Source of the DNA: CBDDBK01 sp965225715
Lineage (GTDB): Bacteria > Bacteroidota > Bacteroidia > Cytophagales > Flammeovirgaceae
Reading direction: 5' to 3'
Assembly: GCA_965225715.1 (NCBI GenBank)
Contig: CBDDBK010000002.1
Location: 1,178,001 to 1,242,000, forward strand
DNA length: 64,000 nt
Part shown: positions 17,130 to 25,534 of the stretch, one piece after another
Position numbering within the stretch: the stretch's first letter is position 1
How the letters are laid out: each line of letters starts with the position of its first letter
Made by a program: the position numbers and the translations under genes
Notes under the pieces: generated by a model
Database searches by the model: none
Told to the model about the DNA's origin: nothing
Seen by the model: only the letters and a program-made list of their open reading frames with translations

Positions 17130-18065
17130 ATGGCAAAAAAGTTAGTTCAATTTGATTGGGCAATAAAGCGTTTGCTTCGCGATAAAGCCAATCATTCTAT
17201 TTTAGAAGGTTTTATCAGCGAACTTTTGAAGTTTGATGTTACTATTAAAGAAATTTTAGATAGCGAAAGCAACCAAGAGACCGTAGATGATAAATTCAAT
17301 CGCGTAGATATTTTAGTAAAAACAGAGTTGGGGGAATTGATACTTGTTGAAATTCAAACTGATTCTGAGACGGATTATTTTCAGCGTATGCTTTATGGTG
17401 CTTCTAAACTTGTGAGCCAATACATTAAATTGGGGCAGGTTTATGGTAGTATCCAAAAAATTTATTCTATTAATATTGTCTATTTCGATTTGGGGCAAGG
17501 CAAAGATTATATTTATCGAGGTGAGATTAGTTTTATTGGAGATCATCTGAAGGATCATCTTGAGCCTTCGAAAAGACAATGCGAGAAATATCATATAGAA
17601 AGCGTTAGCGATATTTTCCCCAAATATATTATTTTAAAAGTTAACAATTTTAATGATATTTCTGAAACAACTTTAGATGAATGGATTTATTTTTTGAAAC
17701 ATAGTGAAGTTCCTGAAGCTATTAAAGCTAAAGGTTTAGCAAAAGCTAAAAAGAGATTAGCTGAAAGCGCTCTAAACCCCAAAGACCGTGCTGTTTATGT
17801 GCGTTATATGGAAAATAGAATGATAGAGAATAGTGTTAAAGAGACGGCTCAAATAGAAGGTTTTGAACAAGGCATTAGAAAAGGAATTGAAAAAGGAATT
17901 GAAAAAGGAATTGAAAAAGGAATTGAAAAAGGAATTGAAAAAGGAAAAACAGAAGCTGTGCTCGGATTGCACCAAAAAGGTATTTCAACCATTATTATTG
18001 CTGAAGCTTTGGATATTTCTGAAAAAAAAGTTCAAGAAATTATAAATAATGGGAAGAAAAAATAA
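17130..18065 (+). CDS. Rpn family PD-(D/E)XK nuclease with four-residue C-terminal repeats (second copy)
   Basis: From ATG 17130 (MAKKLVQFDWAIKRLLRDK) it is 311 residues; a TTG seven codons earlier is a less likely start. The nuclease core shows D60 in NRVD and E74-x-Q76 in LVEIQTD. Its N-terminal domain belongs to a different Rpn subfamily from the preceding gene. The C-terminus has five or more GIEK repeats from a 12-bp unit, then the same LHQKGISTIIIAEALDISEKK module. In-frame ATGs at 17808 and 17820 could start a small C-terminal product. It lies 124 bp after the first rpn gene. Possible roles are phage defence or recombination. Confidence 0.85.
   Translation: MAKKLVQFDWAIKRLLRDKANHSILEGFISELLKFDVTIKEILDSESNQETVDDKFNRVDILVKTELGELILVEIQTDSETDYFQRMLYGASKLVSQYIKLGQVYGSIQKIYSINIVYFDLGQGKDYIYRGEISFIGDHLKDHLEPSKRQCEKYHIESVSDIFPKYIILKVNNFNDISETTLDEWIYFLKHSEVPEAIKAKGLAKAKKRLAESALNPKDRAVYVRYMENRMIENSVKETAQIEGFEQGIRKGIEKGIEKGIEKGIEKGIEKGKTEAVLGLHQKGISTIIIAEALDISEKKVQEIINNGKKK
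17899..18046 (+). repeat. 148-bp exact repeat, copy 2 (rpn C-terminal module)
   Basis: Identical to 16839-16986. The 12-bp repeat array runs further upstream here (about 17880-17945), so the two genes differ in repeat number by at least two units while the downstream module is unchanged. This suggests recent recombination plus slippage. Confidence 0.95.
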
Positions 18066-18248
18066 ACTCTAAGAACAAAAAATGAATTATTTTTGGAAAT
18101 ATAAATATTTTTAAAATAAACTCTTAAACGAAAGCATGTAAAATTTAAAAAATAATAGTAATCAATATTTTATATCTATATTTACTTTGGTTTTTTTATA
18201 TATATTTTAATTTAAAAGTTTTGTCAAACTTTTAAGACTATCTTATTT

Positions 18249-19421
18249 ATGAAACAAAATAATTTGCTTTTACTAGTTTTGGTTTTTTTATCTGCTTGTG
18301 GTAAAGGGCAAGATAATAAATCAATTTTTGGATTGAATACAGGTGACCATACATGTGTTTCAGATGTTCATTCAGATACTATAGTAAGCGATGGCTTTAA
18401 TTTAACCTTTAGAGATGGAAAAGGCTTTAGTGCTTTTACATCCGGCATTAACTCGGCTGTTGTAGATAATCCATACTACACATTAAAAAAAAATACCAGT
18501 TGTAAGGTTAATAAATTTGTTAAAAAAGCAGGTGCAGAAACCTGGGGCGGGGCAGCTATCAATTATAGAAATAAATCAGGTGAGTTGATGTCTTTTGATT
18601 TTTCTAATGGTAAGGTATTAAGCTTTAATATTTATGTTAACCAACCCGGTATTTTTAGAATTGATTTTGAAGATTTGCCGAGTCCAAATACAACGGCAAC
18701 AATGATTCAGGAAGTTATTATCCCTCCTGATTCTATAAATAAATGGTTGACTTTATCTTTAGATTTTACCACCGAAATTAATGATGCCATAAGCTATAAA
18801 AATTGTCTTATTTATTGGAATAAAGGACTAAAAGGTACTGGTGAAATCTTTTATTTGGACAATATTAGTCAAGGTGTAACTATGCCCGGTGTTCTATTTG
18901 ATTTTGAAAACTTAGAATCTACACCAACATTTGCAATTTTTGGAGGTGCAGACTTAGGTGATTCTGGTATTACATTAAATCATATTATTAACCCAGTTTC
19001 AATTAGTGGTGGAATTAATACCTCGCATAAAATTTTTCAAATTATTCAAGAGCCTGGTATTCATTCATGGGCTGGTATTACAACAACTTTAAAAGGGAAT
19101 ATAGATTTTTCGAGATCTGATACAACTTTTGAAATTATGATCTATACCAATAACGCAGCTATTGGTTCTATTGTGAAATTAAAACTTGAAAATGTTACAA
19201 ACCCCGCTATTAGTGTAGAATTAGATGCTTTAACAACTGTTCAACATGCTTGGGAGGTATTGACTTTTAATTTTAATAATGAAGATATGTTGTCAGATAG
19301 TCTTGGCTATGACGTGACTTCTAATATTTTTAATAGAATGACTCTCTTTTTTGATTTCCAAACAACTGAAACCAAAACAAATGAAACTATGTTTTATTTT
19401 GACAATATTACTTTTAAATAA
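18249..19421 (+). CDS. lipoprotein with two carbohydrate-binding-like modules
   Basis: A 390-residue lipoprotein (lipobox LSAC, Cys 17). It consists of two homologous beta-rich modules at about residues 45-215 and 220-390. Each has a GxFDFE or DGFNLTF start, a W-GG/AGI motif (AETWGGAAINY; HSWAGITTTL), and a C-terminal FYLDNIS or FYFDNITF strand. The second module matches the C-terminal module of the PKD lipoprotein at 13787. The jelly-roll-like pattern and PUL position suggest glycan binding at the surface, but no named CBM family is certain. It is followed after 94 bp by the first GH16 gene. Confidence 0.75.
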   Translation: MKQNNLLLLVLVFLSACGKGQDNKSIFGLNTGDHTCVSDVHSDTIVSDGFNLTFRDGKGFSAFTSGINSAVVDNPYYTLKKNTSCKVNKFVKKAGAETWGGAAINYRNKSGELMSFDFSNGKVLSFNIYVNQPGIFRIDFEDLPSPNTTATMIQEVIIPPDSINKWLTLSLDFTTEINDAISYKNCLIYWNKGLKGTGEIFYLDNISQGVTMPGVLFDFENLESTPTFAIFGGADLGDSGITLNHIINPVSISGGINTSHKIFQIIQEPGIHSWAGITTTLKGNIDFSRSDTTFEIMIYTNNAAIGSIVKLKLENVTNPAISVELDALTTVQHAWEVLTFNFNNEDMLSDSLGYDVTSNIFNRMTLFFDFQTTETKTNETMFYFDNITFK

Positions 19422-19515
19422 TATTATTCTATAGAAGAACCTTAAAATATCTTAGTTTCAAATAACTTATGGTGTTTGGTTTTTATGATTTTAAAAAATT
19501 TTATTTACATTATTT

Positions 19516-20388
19516 ATGAAAAAAAGTACTTTTTTGCTGTTATTTCTTTTTTTATTAGCAGCTTGTGGTGGTCAAGATGCTAGTGTTAGGCTTATTGATC
19601 CTCCTGAAGATGATGAAGATACAATTACGAACATAAATCCAACAGCAGGGGTTCCTCAGACAAAAGGCGCACGTACATTGGTTTGGAATGATGAATTTAG
19701 TAATAATTTTGACTTTTCCAAATGGGAAGTCATGACAGGCGACGGTTCTCAATTTGGAATACCTGGTTGGGGAAACAATGAACAACAATATTATCAACAA
19801 TCTAATATTAGCGTAGAAGATAGTTCTTTGGTGATCACAGCAAGAGAGCAGTCTCTTGGGGGTAAAGCCTATACTTCCGCTCGAATTAGAACAATAAATA
19901 AGGGTGATTGGACTTATGGCTGGTTTGAAGCGCGTATTAAATTACCGGAAGCCCAACAGGGTATGTGGCCTGCCTTTTGGATGCTGCCTAGTTCGACTGG
20001 ATCAGTTTGGCCGGACGACGGAGAAATAGATATTATGGAATGGGTAGCTAAAGATGCTAATACTATACATGGTACTATTCACTTTAGCAATAATGGTAAA
20101 GATCAAAGAGGAGGTACTTTTAGTGCTGGTCAATCTTTTGCCAATACTTGGCATGTTTATGCCATAGAATGGACAGCAACTACAATTACTTGGTATATAG
20201 ATGATCAAGCCTACTATGCTATTAGTGCAAGTGCTGCGGGTGCTTGGCCTTTTACCCAGCCTTTTCATTTTCTTTTAAATTTAGCAGTTGGAGGTAATTT
20301 ACCTGGTAATACTGATGCTTCAACTCAATTACCCCAAAGATATGAAGTAGACTATGTTCGAGTTTATCAAAAAGACGGTGAAAACTAA
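19516..20388 (+). CDS. GH16 endo-beta-1,3-glucanase (laminarinase-like) lipoprotein
   Basis: A 290-residue family 16 glycoside hydrolase. The lipobox FLLAAC is followed by a short acidic linker, then the catalytic domain from about residue 50. The active-site motif GEIDIMEW has nucleophile E170, D172 and acid/base E175. The aromatic cleft motifs TYGWFEARIKLP and GMWPAFWMLP are typical of bacterial laminarinases (GH16_3). The end YEVDYVRVYQK is the usual GH16 terminus. It should cut internal beta-1,3 (or mixed 1,3/1,4) linkages at the cell surface and feed SusCD. A larger paralogue follows 43 bp downstream. Confidence 0.93.
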   Translation: MKKSTFLLLFLFLLAACGGQDASVRLIDPPEDDEDTITNINPTAGVPQTKGARTLVWNDEFSNNFDFSKWEVMTGDGSQFGIPGWGNNEQQYYQQSNISVEDSSLVITAREQSLGGKAYTSARIRTINKGDWTYGWFEARIKLPEAQQGMWPAFWMLPSSTGSVWPDDGEIDIMEWVAKDANTIHGTIHFSNNGKDQRGGTFSAGQSFANTWHVYAIEWTATTITWYIDDQAYYAISASAAGAWPFTQPFHFLLNLAVGGNLPGNTDASTQLPQRYEVDYVRVYQKDGEN

Positions 20389-20431
20389 ATGGTTTTACAA
20401 CATTTTTTAATATAATTCTAAACATTATTTT

Positions 20432-22450
20432 ATGATAAAATATAACATTATTTTAACAATATTAATATTGTTATCCATATTATCGATTTCAAATAAATGC
20501 GAAGATTCTCCAAATGATCCTAACGATGTTACTGCAGGTTTTACTTATACAGCAAATGCCTTAACTGTTTCTTTTACTAACACCTCTGAAAATGGGACCA
20601 GTTATACTTGGGATTTTGGAGTAGATGGGATAGCAACTGACTCTTCTACTATTGAAAATCCAACCTATGTTTATCCTGCTTCAGGAACTTATCTTGTTAG
20701 TTTACAAACCACTGGAATTAATGGTTCGAATTCAACCACTGTAGAAATTACTGTTATATCAGATTCAACATCATTGCCATTACCAGTTGGAATGGATAAA
20801 GATTTATTGATTCAGTTTCTAACTGGTGGTACAGCAGAATCTGGTTCAAGTAAAAAATGGATTTTATTACGAGATGGAATAGCATTTGGGTTTGGACCAG
20901 AACCTGATAATAACCAAAACTGGGCTTTTGGGACTAATGTTCCTTTAGCAGATAGACCTTGTATTCTTGACGATGAATATATTTTTTCAGCTGATGGTAC
21001 TTTCCAAAACGATACTAAAGGAACTGTATTTTTAGACCATGAAGAGTTTGGTGGTTGGAATGATCTATTAGGTGGGGAACAATGTTATTTAGAGACTGAG
21101 ATGACTGTTTTTACTACTTCAACTGGAAATGATTATAGTGTTTTTGCCAATGGAGGTGATTATACGTTTACTATAAACAGTAATGAAAATACTCTTGCTC
21201 TCTCTGGTTCTGGAGCCTATATAGGCTTACCAAATAAAACCAATAATGGAGATTTAGGACCTGATGGAACCTTACCTACTACTCGAAATTTTCAAATTCT
21301 AAATATAGAAGATGGAAATAATATAGATTTGATAACTTTAACTCTTCCAGTCAACGAAGGTGTTGATGGGTATTGGAATTTCTATTTGGTTAGTTATTCA
21401 AATGAATCAGATATACCAAAAATACCAATTGTGCCACCGGTAGCAAATTTTGTTTATTTTATAGATGAATCGAATCTGTTAAAGGTTGATTTTACGAATA
21501 GATCAGAAAGAGCCATGAGTTTTACTTGGGATTTTGGAGTGGATGGTATTACAACAGATATTTCTACTGAAGAAAATCCAAGCTATACATACCCTAACCA
21601 AGGAATATACACGGTTACTTTAGAAGTTACCGGAAATCAAGGTGAAATAGCAACCACCAGTATAATTCTTAATCTTGACTCTACTGCAACTCCTGATAAT
21701 AAAGGTAATAGGACACTGGTTTGGAGTGATGAATTTACTACAACCTTTGACGAATCAAAATGGGATATACAAGTCGGTGATGGTTGTGTTTTTGGTGTAT
21801 GTGGTTGGGGCAATAAAGAAGAACAATCTTATCGAAGGGAAAATATTACTGTTGAAAATGGGAATTTAGTTATAACGGCAAAAAGAGAAAATGCTCCTGA
21901 TGGAAAATCTTATACATCTGCCCGTATAAGAACAGTACGTAAACAGTCTTGGACTTATGGTTGGTTTGAAGCGCGTATTAAATTACCAGAAGCCCAACAG
22001 GGTATGTGGCCTGCTTTTTGGATGTTACCTAGTCCAACATTTACATGGCCCCAAGATGGTGAAATTGATATCATGGAATGGATAGCCAGAGATGAAAATA
22101 CGATACACGGTACTATCCATTACAGCAATAATGGAGAATCTAGCGGTTACGAATCTCAAACAGCCACTTATCGTAATGGTGCCTCTTTTGCAGAAACTTG
22201 GCATGTTTATGCAGTGGAGTGGACAGCATCAGAGCTTAAATGGTATATAGATGGTAATCTTTTTAATAGAATCCAAATAGCTGATGTTAACGGTTGGCCC
22301 TTTGATCGTCCTTTTCATCTTCTTCTTAACTTAGCGGTCGGTGGAGAATGGCCTGGTTTTACTGATGCTTCAACCCAATTACCTCAAAGGTATGAGGTTG
22401 ATTATGTCAGAGTATATCAAAAAGATGGGGAAAGTGCTAGTGATTTTTAA
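20432..22450 (+). CDS. PKD-lipocalin-like-PKD-GH16 beta-glucanase
   Basis: A 672-residue multidomain enzyme. An N-terminal hydrophobic segment ends SNKC, which is not a canonical lipobox, so lipidation is doubtful. PKD domain at about 30-110; lipocalin-like domain at about 120-310 (KKWILLRDG, CILDDEYIFSADGTF) shared with the PKD lipoprotein; second PKD at about 315-410; GH16 catalytic domain at about 425-665. Its active-site motif GEIDIMEW has E544, D546 and E549. The catalytic domain is close to that of the upstream GH16 even at DNA level, pointing to tandem duplication plus domain gain. No T9SS C-terminal sorting domain is seen. Confidence 0.92.
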   Translation: MIKYNIILTILILLSILSISNKCEDSPNDPNDVTAGFTYTANALTVSFTNTSENGTSYTWDFGVDGIATDSSTIENPTYVYPASGTYLVSLQTTGINGSNSTTVEITVISDSTSLPLPVGMDKDLLIQFLTGGTAESGSSKKWILLRDGIAFGFGPEPDNNQNWAFGTNVPLADRPCILDDEYIFSADGTFQNDTKGTVFLDHEEFGGWNDLLGGEQCYLETEMTVFTTSTGNDYSVFANGGDYTFTINSNENTLALSGSGAYIGLPNKTNNGDLGPDGTLPTTRNFQILNIEDGNNIDLITLTLPVNEGVDGYWNFYLVSYSNESDIPKIPIVPPVANFVYFIDESNLLKVDFTNRSERAMSFTWDFGVDGITTDISTEENPSYTYPNQGIYTVTLEVTGNQGEIATTSIILNLDSTATPDNKGNRTLVWSDEFTTTFDESKWDIQVGDGCVFGVCGWGNKEEQSYRRENITVENGNLVITAKRENAPDGKSYTSARIRTVRKQSWTYGWFEARIKLPEAQQGMWPAFWMLPSPTFTWPQDGEIDIMEWIARDENTIHGTIHYSNNGESSGYESQTATYRNGASFAETWHVYAVEWTASELKWYIDGNLFNRIQIADVNGWPFDRPFHLLLNLAVGGEWPGFTDASTQLPQRYEVDYVRVYQKDGESASDF

Positions 22451-22537
22451 ATGGATCCAAAACCAAATTTTAAGCAATTTAAAAGATAATTTCGAAAGAA
22501 ACTATCCTTTAATTATATTATTTTTTTTCATTTCATA

Positions 22538-22837
22538 ATGCAGTTTTTAACTATGAATAATAACAAGAATAAAAAATATAGCGGAAAAAATATAAAAATG
22601 CCTAAACAAGATGCTCAAAGTATTATCCCTAAAAGTTTAGCCTTTCATAAGCAAAATTATATTTTGGTTGGTATTAGTTTATGTATTATTATACTTGGTT
22701 TTATCATCATGAGTATTGATAAAACAACTTTTGGTTTTGGCTTCTTAGGATTAACGTTAGGACCTATCATTTTACTTTTAGGCTTTCTTACAATTATAGT
22801 TGCTATTCTATACAATCCTAACAAGTCTAAATCTTAA
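22538..22837 (+). CDS. DUF3098 small membrane protein
   Basis: A 99-residue protein with a basic N-terminus and two hydrophobic helices (ILVGISLCIIILGFIIMSI and the GPIILLLGFLTIIVAILY region). It fits DUF3098, a Bacteroidota family that usually sits between ftsX and uppP; uppP does follow here after 24 bp. A second ATG at 22553 is an alternative start. Function is unknown; the context suggests a role with the cell wall or division machinery. Confidence 0.8.
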   Translation: MQFLTMNNNKNKKYSGKNIKMPKQDAQSIIPKSLAFHKQNYILVGISLCIIILGFIIMSIDKTTFGFGFLGLTLGPIILLLGFLTIIVAILYNPNKSKS

Positions 22838-22861
22838 ACTTACTGCATATTTTAATTTAGT

Positions 22862-23659
22862 ATGAGTTTTTTAGAAGCTTTAATTCTTGGTATTATACAA
22901 GGGTTAACCGAATTTTTACCGGTCAGTAGCAGCGGACATTTAGAATTGGCAAAAGCCTTTTTAAATATAAATGTAGAAGAAAATATTATTTTTTCTACTT
23001 TGCTTCATTTAGCTACCTCATTAAGTACTGTGTTTATTTTTAGAAAAGATATACTAGCCTTGCTATTTGGTATTTTGAGAGGTAGAAAAAAACAATTAAA
23101 AATGGTATTTTTATTAATTTTATCAAGTTTACCTATAGTAATTGTAGGTTTATTTTTTAAAGAAAAGATAGAAATATTTTTCAATGATCCGATTATTTTG
23201 GTTTCTATTTGTTTGGCTATTACAGGGATCTTATTGATTTTAACAACTTTTACAACCTCAACATCAAATAAAAAAATATCCATTTTTTCAGCTTTTATCA
23301 TTGGTATATCTCAAGCTATTGCTATTTTACCGGGTATCTCTCGATCTGGGGCAACTATTGCAACTTCTCTTTTATTAGGTATAAACAGACAAGAAGCCAC
23401 TCGATTTTCTTTTTTAATGGTTTTAATTCCTATATGGGGTGCCAGTTTAATAGGAATTAAAGATATCTTAGAAAGTCCTGTTCCATTAGTATCTTCTTTG
23501 ATTAACCCTTTAATAATAGGTTTTGGAGCAGCTTTTTTTGTAGGCTTACTAACCTGCCAGTGGATGATTGCTTTAGTTCAAAAAGGTAAAATCATATATT
23601 TTGGTGTTTACTGTTTGATTATAGCTTCTTTATCAATAACATATTATTTTACTTTTTAG
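22862..23659 (+). CDS. uppP: undecaprenyl-diphosphatase
   Basis: A 265-residue integral membrane phosphatase (BacA/UppP) that recycles undecaprenyl pyrophosphate to the monophosphate carrier for peptidoglycan and other envelope polymers. The two signature motifs are present: the E-rich GIIQGLTEFLPVSSSGHLEL near the N-terminus and the PGISRSGATI loop at about 160. Multiple hydrophobic segments cover the rest. It is in an apparent operon with DUF3098 upstream and the GldE-like gene downstream (32 bp). Confidence 0.95.
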   Translation: MSFLEALILGIIQGLTEFLPVSSSGHLELAKAFLNINVEENIIFSTLLHLATSLSTVFIFRKDILALLFGILRGRKKQLKMVFLLILSSLPIVIVGLFFKEKIEIFFNDPIILVSICLAITGILLILTTFTTSTSNKKISIFSAFIIGISQAIAILPGISRSGATIATSLLLGINRQEATRFSFLMVLIPIWGASLIGIKDILESPVPLVSSLINPLIIGFGAAFFVGLLTCQWMIALVQKGKIIYFGVYCLIIASLSITYYFTF

Positions 23660-23691
23660 GTGTTATAAAATTAAGATTTTTTCATGACTAT

Positions 23692-24978
23692 ATGGAAATA
23701 TTATTTTTGTTATCTATCATCTTAAACTTGATTCTTTCAGGACTAATTTCCGGCGCTGAAGTTGCCTTTTTTTCCTTAAAGCCAGACCAAATAGAAGATT
23801 TTAGAAAAAATGATAGAGGTAATGATAAAATTGTATTAGCTTTACTAAGTAATCCTAAAAAACTCCTCGCAAATATATTGATAGTCAATAATCTGTGTAA
23901 TATTAATATAGTTATTATCACTACTGTTTATATGTGGTCTATAGCAGGAAAAGATAATTATTATATTGTTTTTGTGATGACTCTTATTATTACCGTTATC
24001 ATTGTTTTTGGAGGTGAAATTATTCCAAAAATTTGGGCAAAAAGTAATAATGTAAGTTTTGCTACGGGCATAGCACCCTTATTAAACTTCTTGTTTTCTA
24101 TAACTACACCACTGAGTCTAGTTTTAGTTTTCATGAGTAAGCATTTGGAAAAATATCTAAAGAAAGGAAAACCAAAAGTCCATGTAGAATCAGTTTTGAA
24201 GGCTGTTGATCTTGTGGTAGAAAATAAAACACCTGATGAAAAAATTCAAGATAAATGGCTAAAACATGCTGTAACTTTTTCTGGTAAAATGGTTGTACAA
24301 ATCATGACATCCCGTGTACATGTTAAGGCTTTGGATATTCGGACCAAAGATTCCGATGTTATAAAATATATCACCGAATGGGGACATTCTCGTATTCCTG
24401 TTTATAACACTACTGCAGATAGAATTGAAGGTATTTTATATGCTAAAGATTTTTTAAAATATATAAACCAAGAACAAAATTTTGAAAATGTTGAGTGGCA
24501 AAAACTGGTTCGTAAAGATCCTATATTTGTAACTTATAATAAAAATATAAGAGAATTACTTCAAGATTTCCAATCTAAAAAAACTCATATTGCTATTGCT
24601 GTTGATGAGTTTGGTGGTACTTTAGGTTTGGTTACTATGGAGGATATTGTTGAAGAAATTATTGGAGAAATAGAAGATGAATTTCCAGATAATAATGATT
24701 TACCTTTTTATAAAAAAGTTAATGACAATACGTTCATTTTTGAAAGTTATACCTCTTTAAATGATTTTTGTAAAACCATGAAAACTCCCACAACCATATT
24801 TGACGGATTAAGTAAAGATATAGAATCTTTAGGTGGTTTAATTTTAGAAATTGTAGCCAGCTTACCTAAAGAAGGAGAACGTATATCCTACAAAGATTTT
24901 CTTTTTACTATAGAAGCAGCAGATAATAAAAAAATTAGTAAGATAAAAGTCCAAATTATTAAAAGCTTAACGCTTTAG
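23692..24978 (+). CDS. CNNM/CBS-domain membrane protein, GldE-like
   Basis: A 428-residue protein. The DUF21/CNNM membrane domain covers about residues 1-165 (SGLISGAEVAFFSL). A CBS pair lies at about 200-325 (MTSRVHVKALDI, HSRIPVYNTTADRIEGILYAKDFL, HIAIAVDEFGGTLGLVTMEDIVEEIIGEIEDE), and a CorC/HlyC C-terminal domain covers about 340-428. The family includes magnesium/cobalt efflux proteins and GldE, a Bacteroidota paralogue linked to gliding and T9SS lipoproteins. The AEVAFFSL start is GldE-like, but no gldD neighbour is present, so the symbol is withheld. Confidence 0.85.
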   Translation: MEILFLLSIILNLILSGLISGAEVAFFSLKPDQIEDFRKNDRGNDKIVLALLSNPKKLLANILIVNNLCNINIVIITTVYMWSIAGKDNYYIVFVMTLIITVIIVFGGEIIPKIWAKSNNVSFATGIAPLLNFLFSITTPLSLVLVFMSKHLEKYLKKGKPKVHVESVLKAVDLVVENKTPDEKIQDKWLKHAVTFSGKMVVQIMTSRVHVKALDIRTKDSDVIKYITEWGHSRIPVYNTTADRIEGILYAKDFLKYINQEQNFENVEWQKLVRKDPIFVTYNKNIRELLQDFQSKKTHIAIAVDEFGGTLGLVTMEDIVEEIIGEIEDEFPDNNDLPFYKKVNDNTFIFESYTSLNDFCKTMKTPTTIFDGLSKDIESLGGLILEIVASLPKEGERISYKDFLFTIEAADNKKISKIKVQIIKSLTL

Positions 24979-25034
24979 TAACACTAGTTTGGTCAATTTT
25001 ACTATATTAATCAAATACTTGCAATCTTTAAATC

Positions 25035-25117
25035 TTATGAAAAAAAGATTTTGGGAAATTTTAACGCGTTGGTATTAAAAATGAATCTTTCCCAGATAAA
25101 AATAGCATTGCTATATA
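25035..25117 (+). repeat. dispersed ~90-bp intergenic repeat, copy B
   Basis: Full-length copy with TATGAAAAAAAGATTTT, CGTTGGTATTAAAAAT, GAATCTTTCCCAGAT and a 3' end ATAGCATTGCTATA. It lies in the convergent space between the GldE-like and SLC13 genes, 27 bp from a 291-bp MITE-like element. Confidence 0.75.
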
Positions 25118-25143
25118 TAAAACAAGTTTAAGATTTTCTAATA

Positions 25144-25434
25144 TTAGACTTGAATTATTTTGATAATCAATATGCTATGTAATTTTGGTTTTTTGGCATT
25201 GAATTTAATGAAAAAAACTAACATAGTATAAATATTTTATTATCAACTTAATAAATATAAATTAAAAATATATTTATATTCTAAATTTTACAAGTAAAAA
25301 ATAATTTTACTTGATCTCTTTGAAAAACCTCTAAACTTTCACTATAATATCGTTTTTTATAAGTTGTTAATTAACAATTTTTTATAAAAATAACTTTTTT
25401 AGTTGATTGATTATCAAATCCGGGCAAGTCTATT
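25144..25434 (+). mobile_element. 291-bp MITE-like element, copy 1
   Basis: Almost identical, without any net indel, to 36611-36901 (roughly 20 substitutions by eye). The ends are imperfect inverted repeats: TTAGACTTG...TTTGATAATCAAT at the left and its reverse complement ATTGATTATCAAA...GCAAGTCTA at the right. It has no ORF. Inside is a further inverted repeat around 25163-25246 and a palindrome TTGTTAATTAACAA (25364-25377) flanked by TTTTTATAA arms. It is probably a non-autonomous transposable element. Confidence 0.8.
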
Positions 25435-25534
25435 AGATATTTGGCAATTTTCCAAATACTTTAAATTTTATGAAAGTTAAAAGACTTAAAACCAATATAT
25501 AAAAATATATCTAAAACGATTGTCTTTATATAGA

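Noticed and set aside
16741..17975. Minus-strand open frames over the GIEK repeats (phenylalanine/serine-rich)
   Set aside because: They are shadows of the 12-bp repeats in the rpn genes, with no independent start or family signature.
16839..18046. CRISPR or direct-repeat array
   Set aside because: The 12-bp units are contiguous, in frame and coding; there are no spacers.
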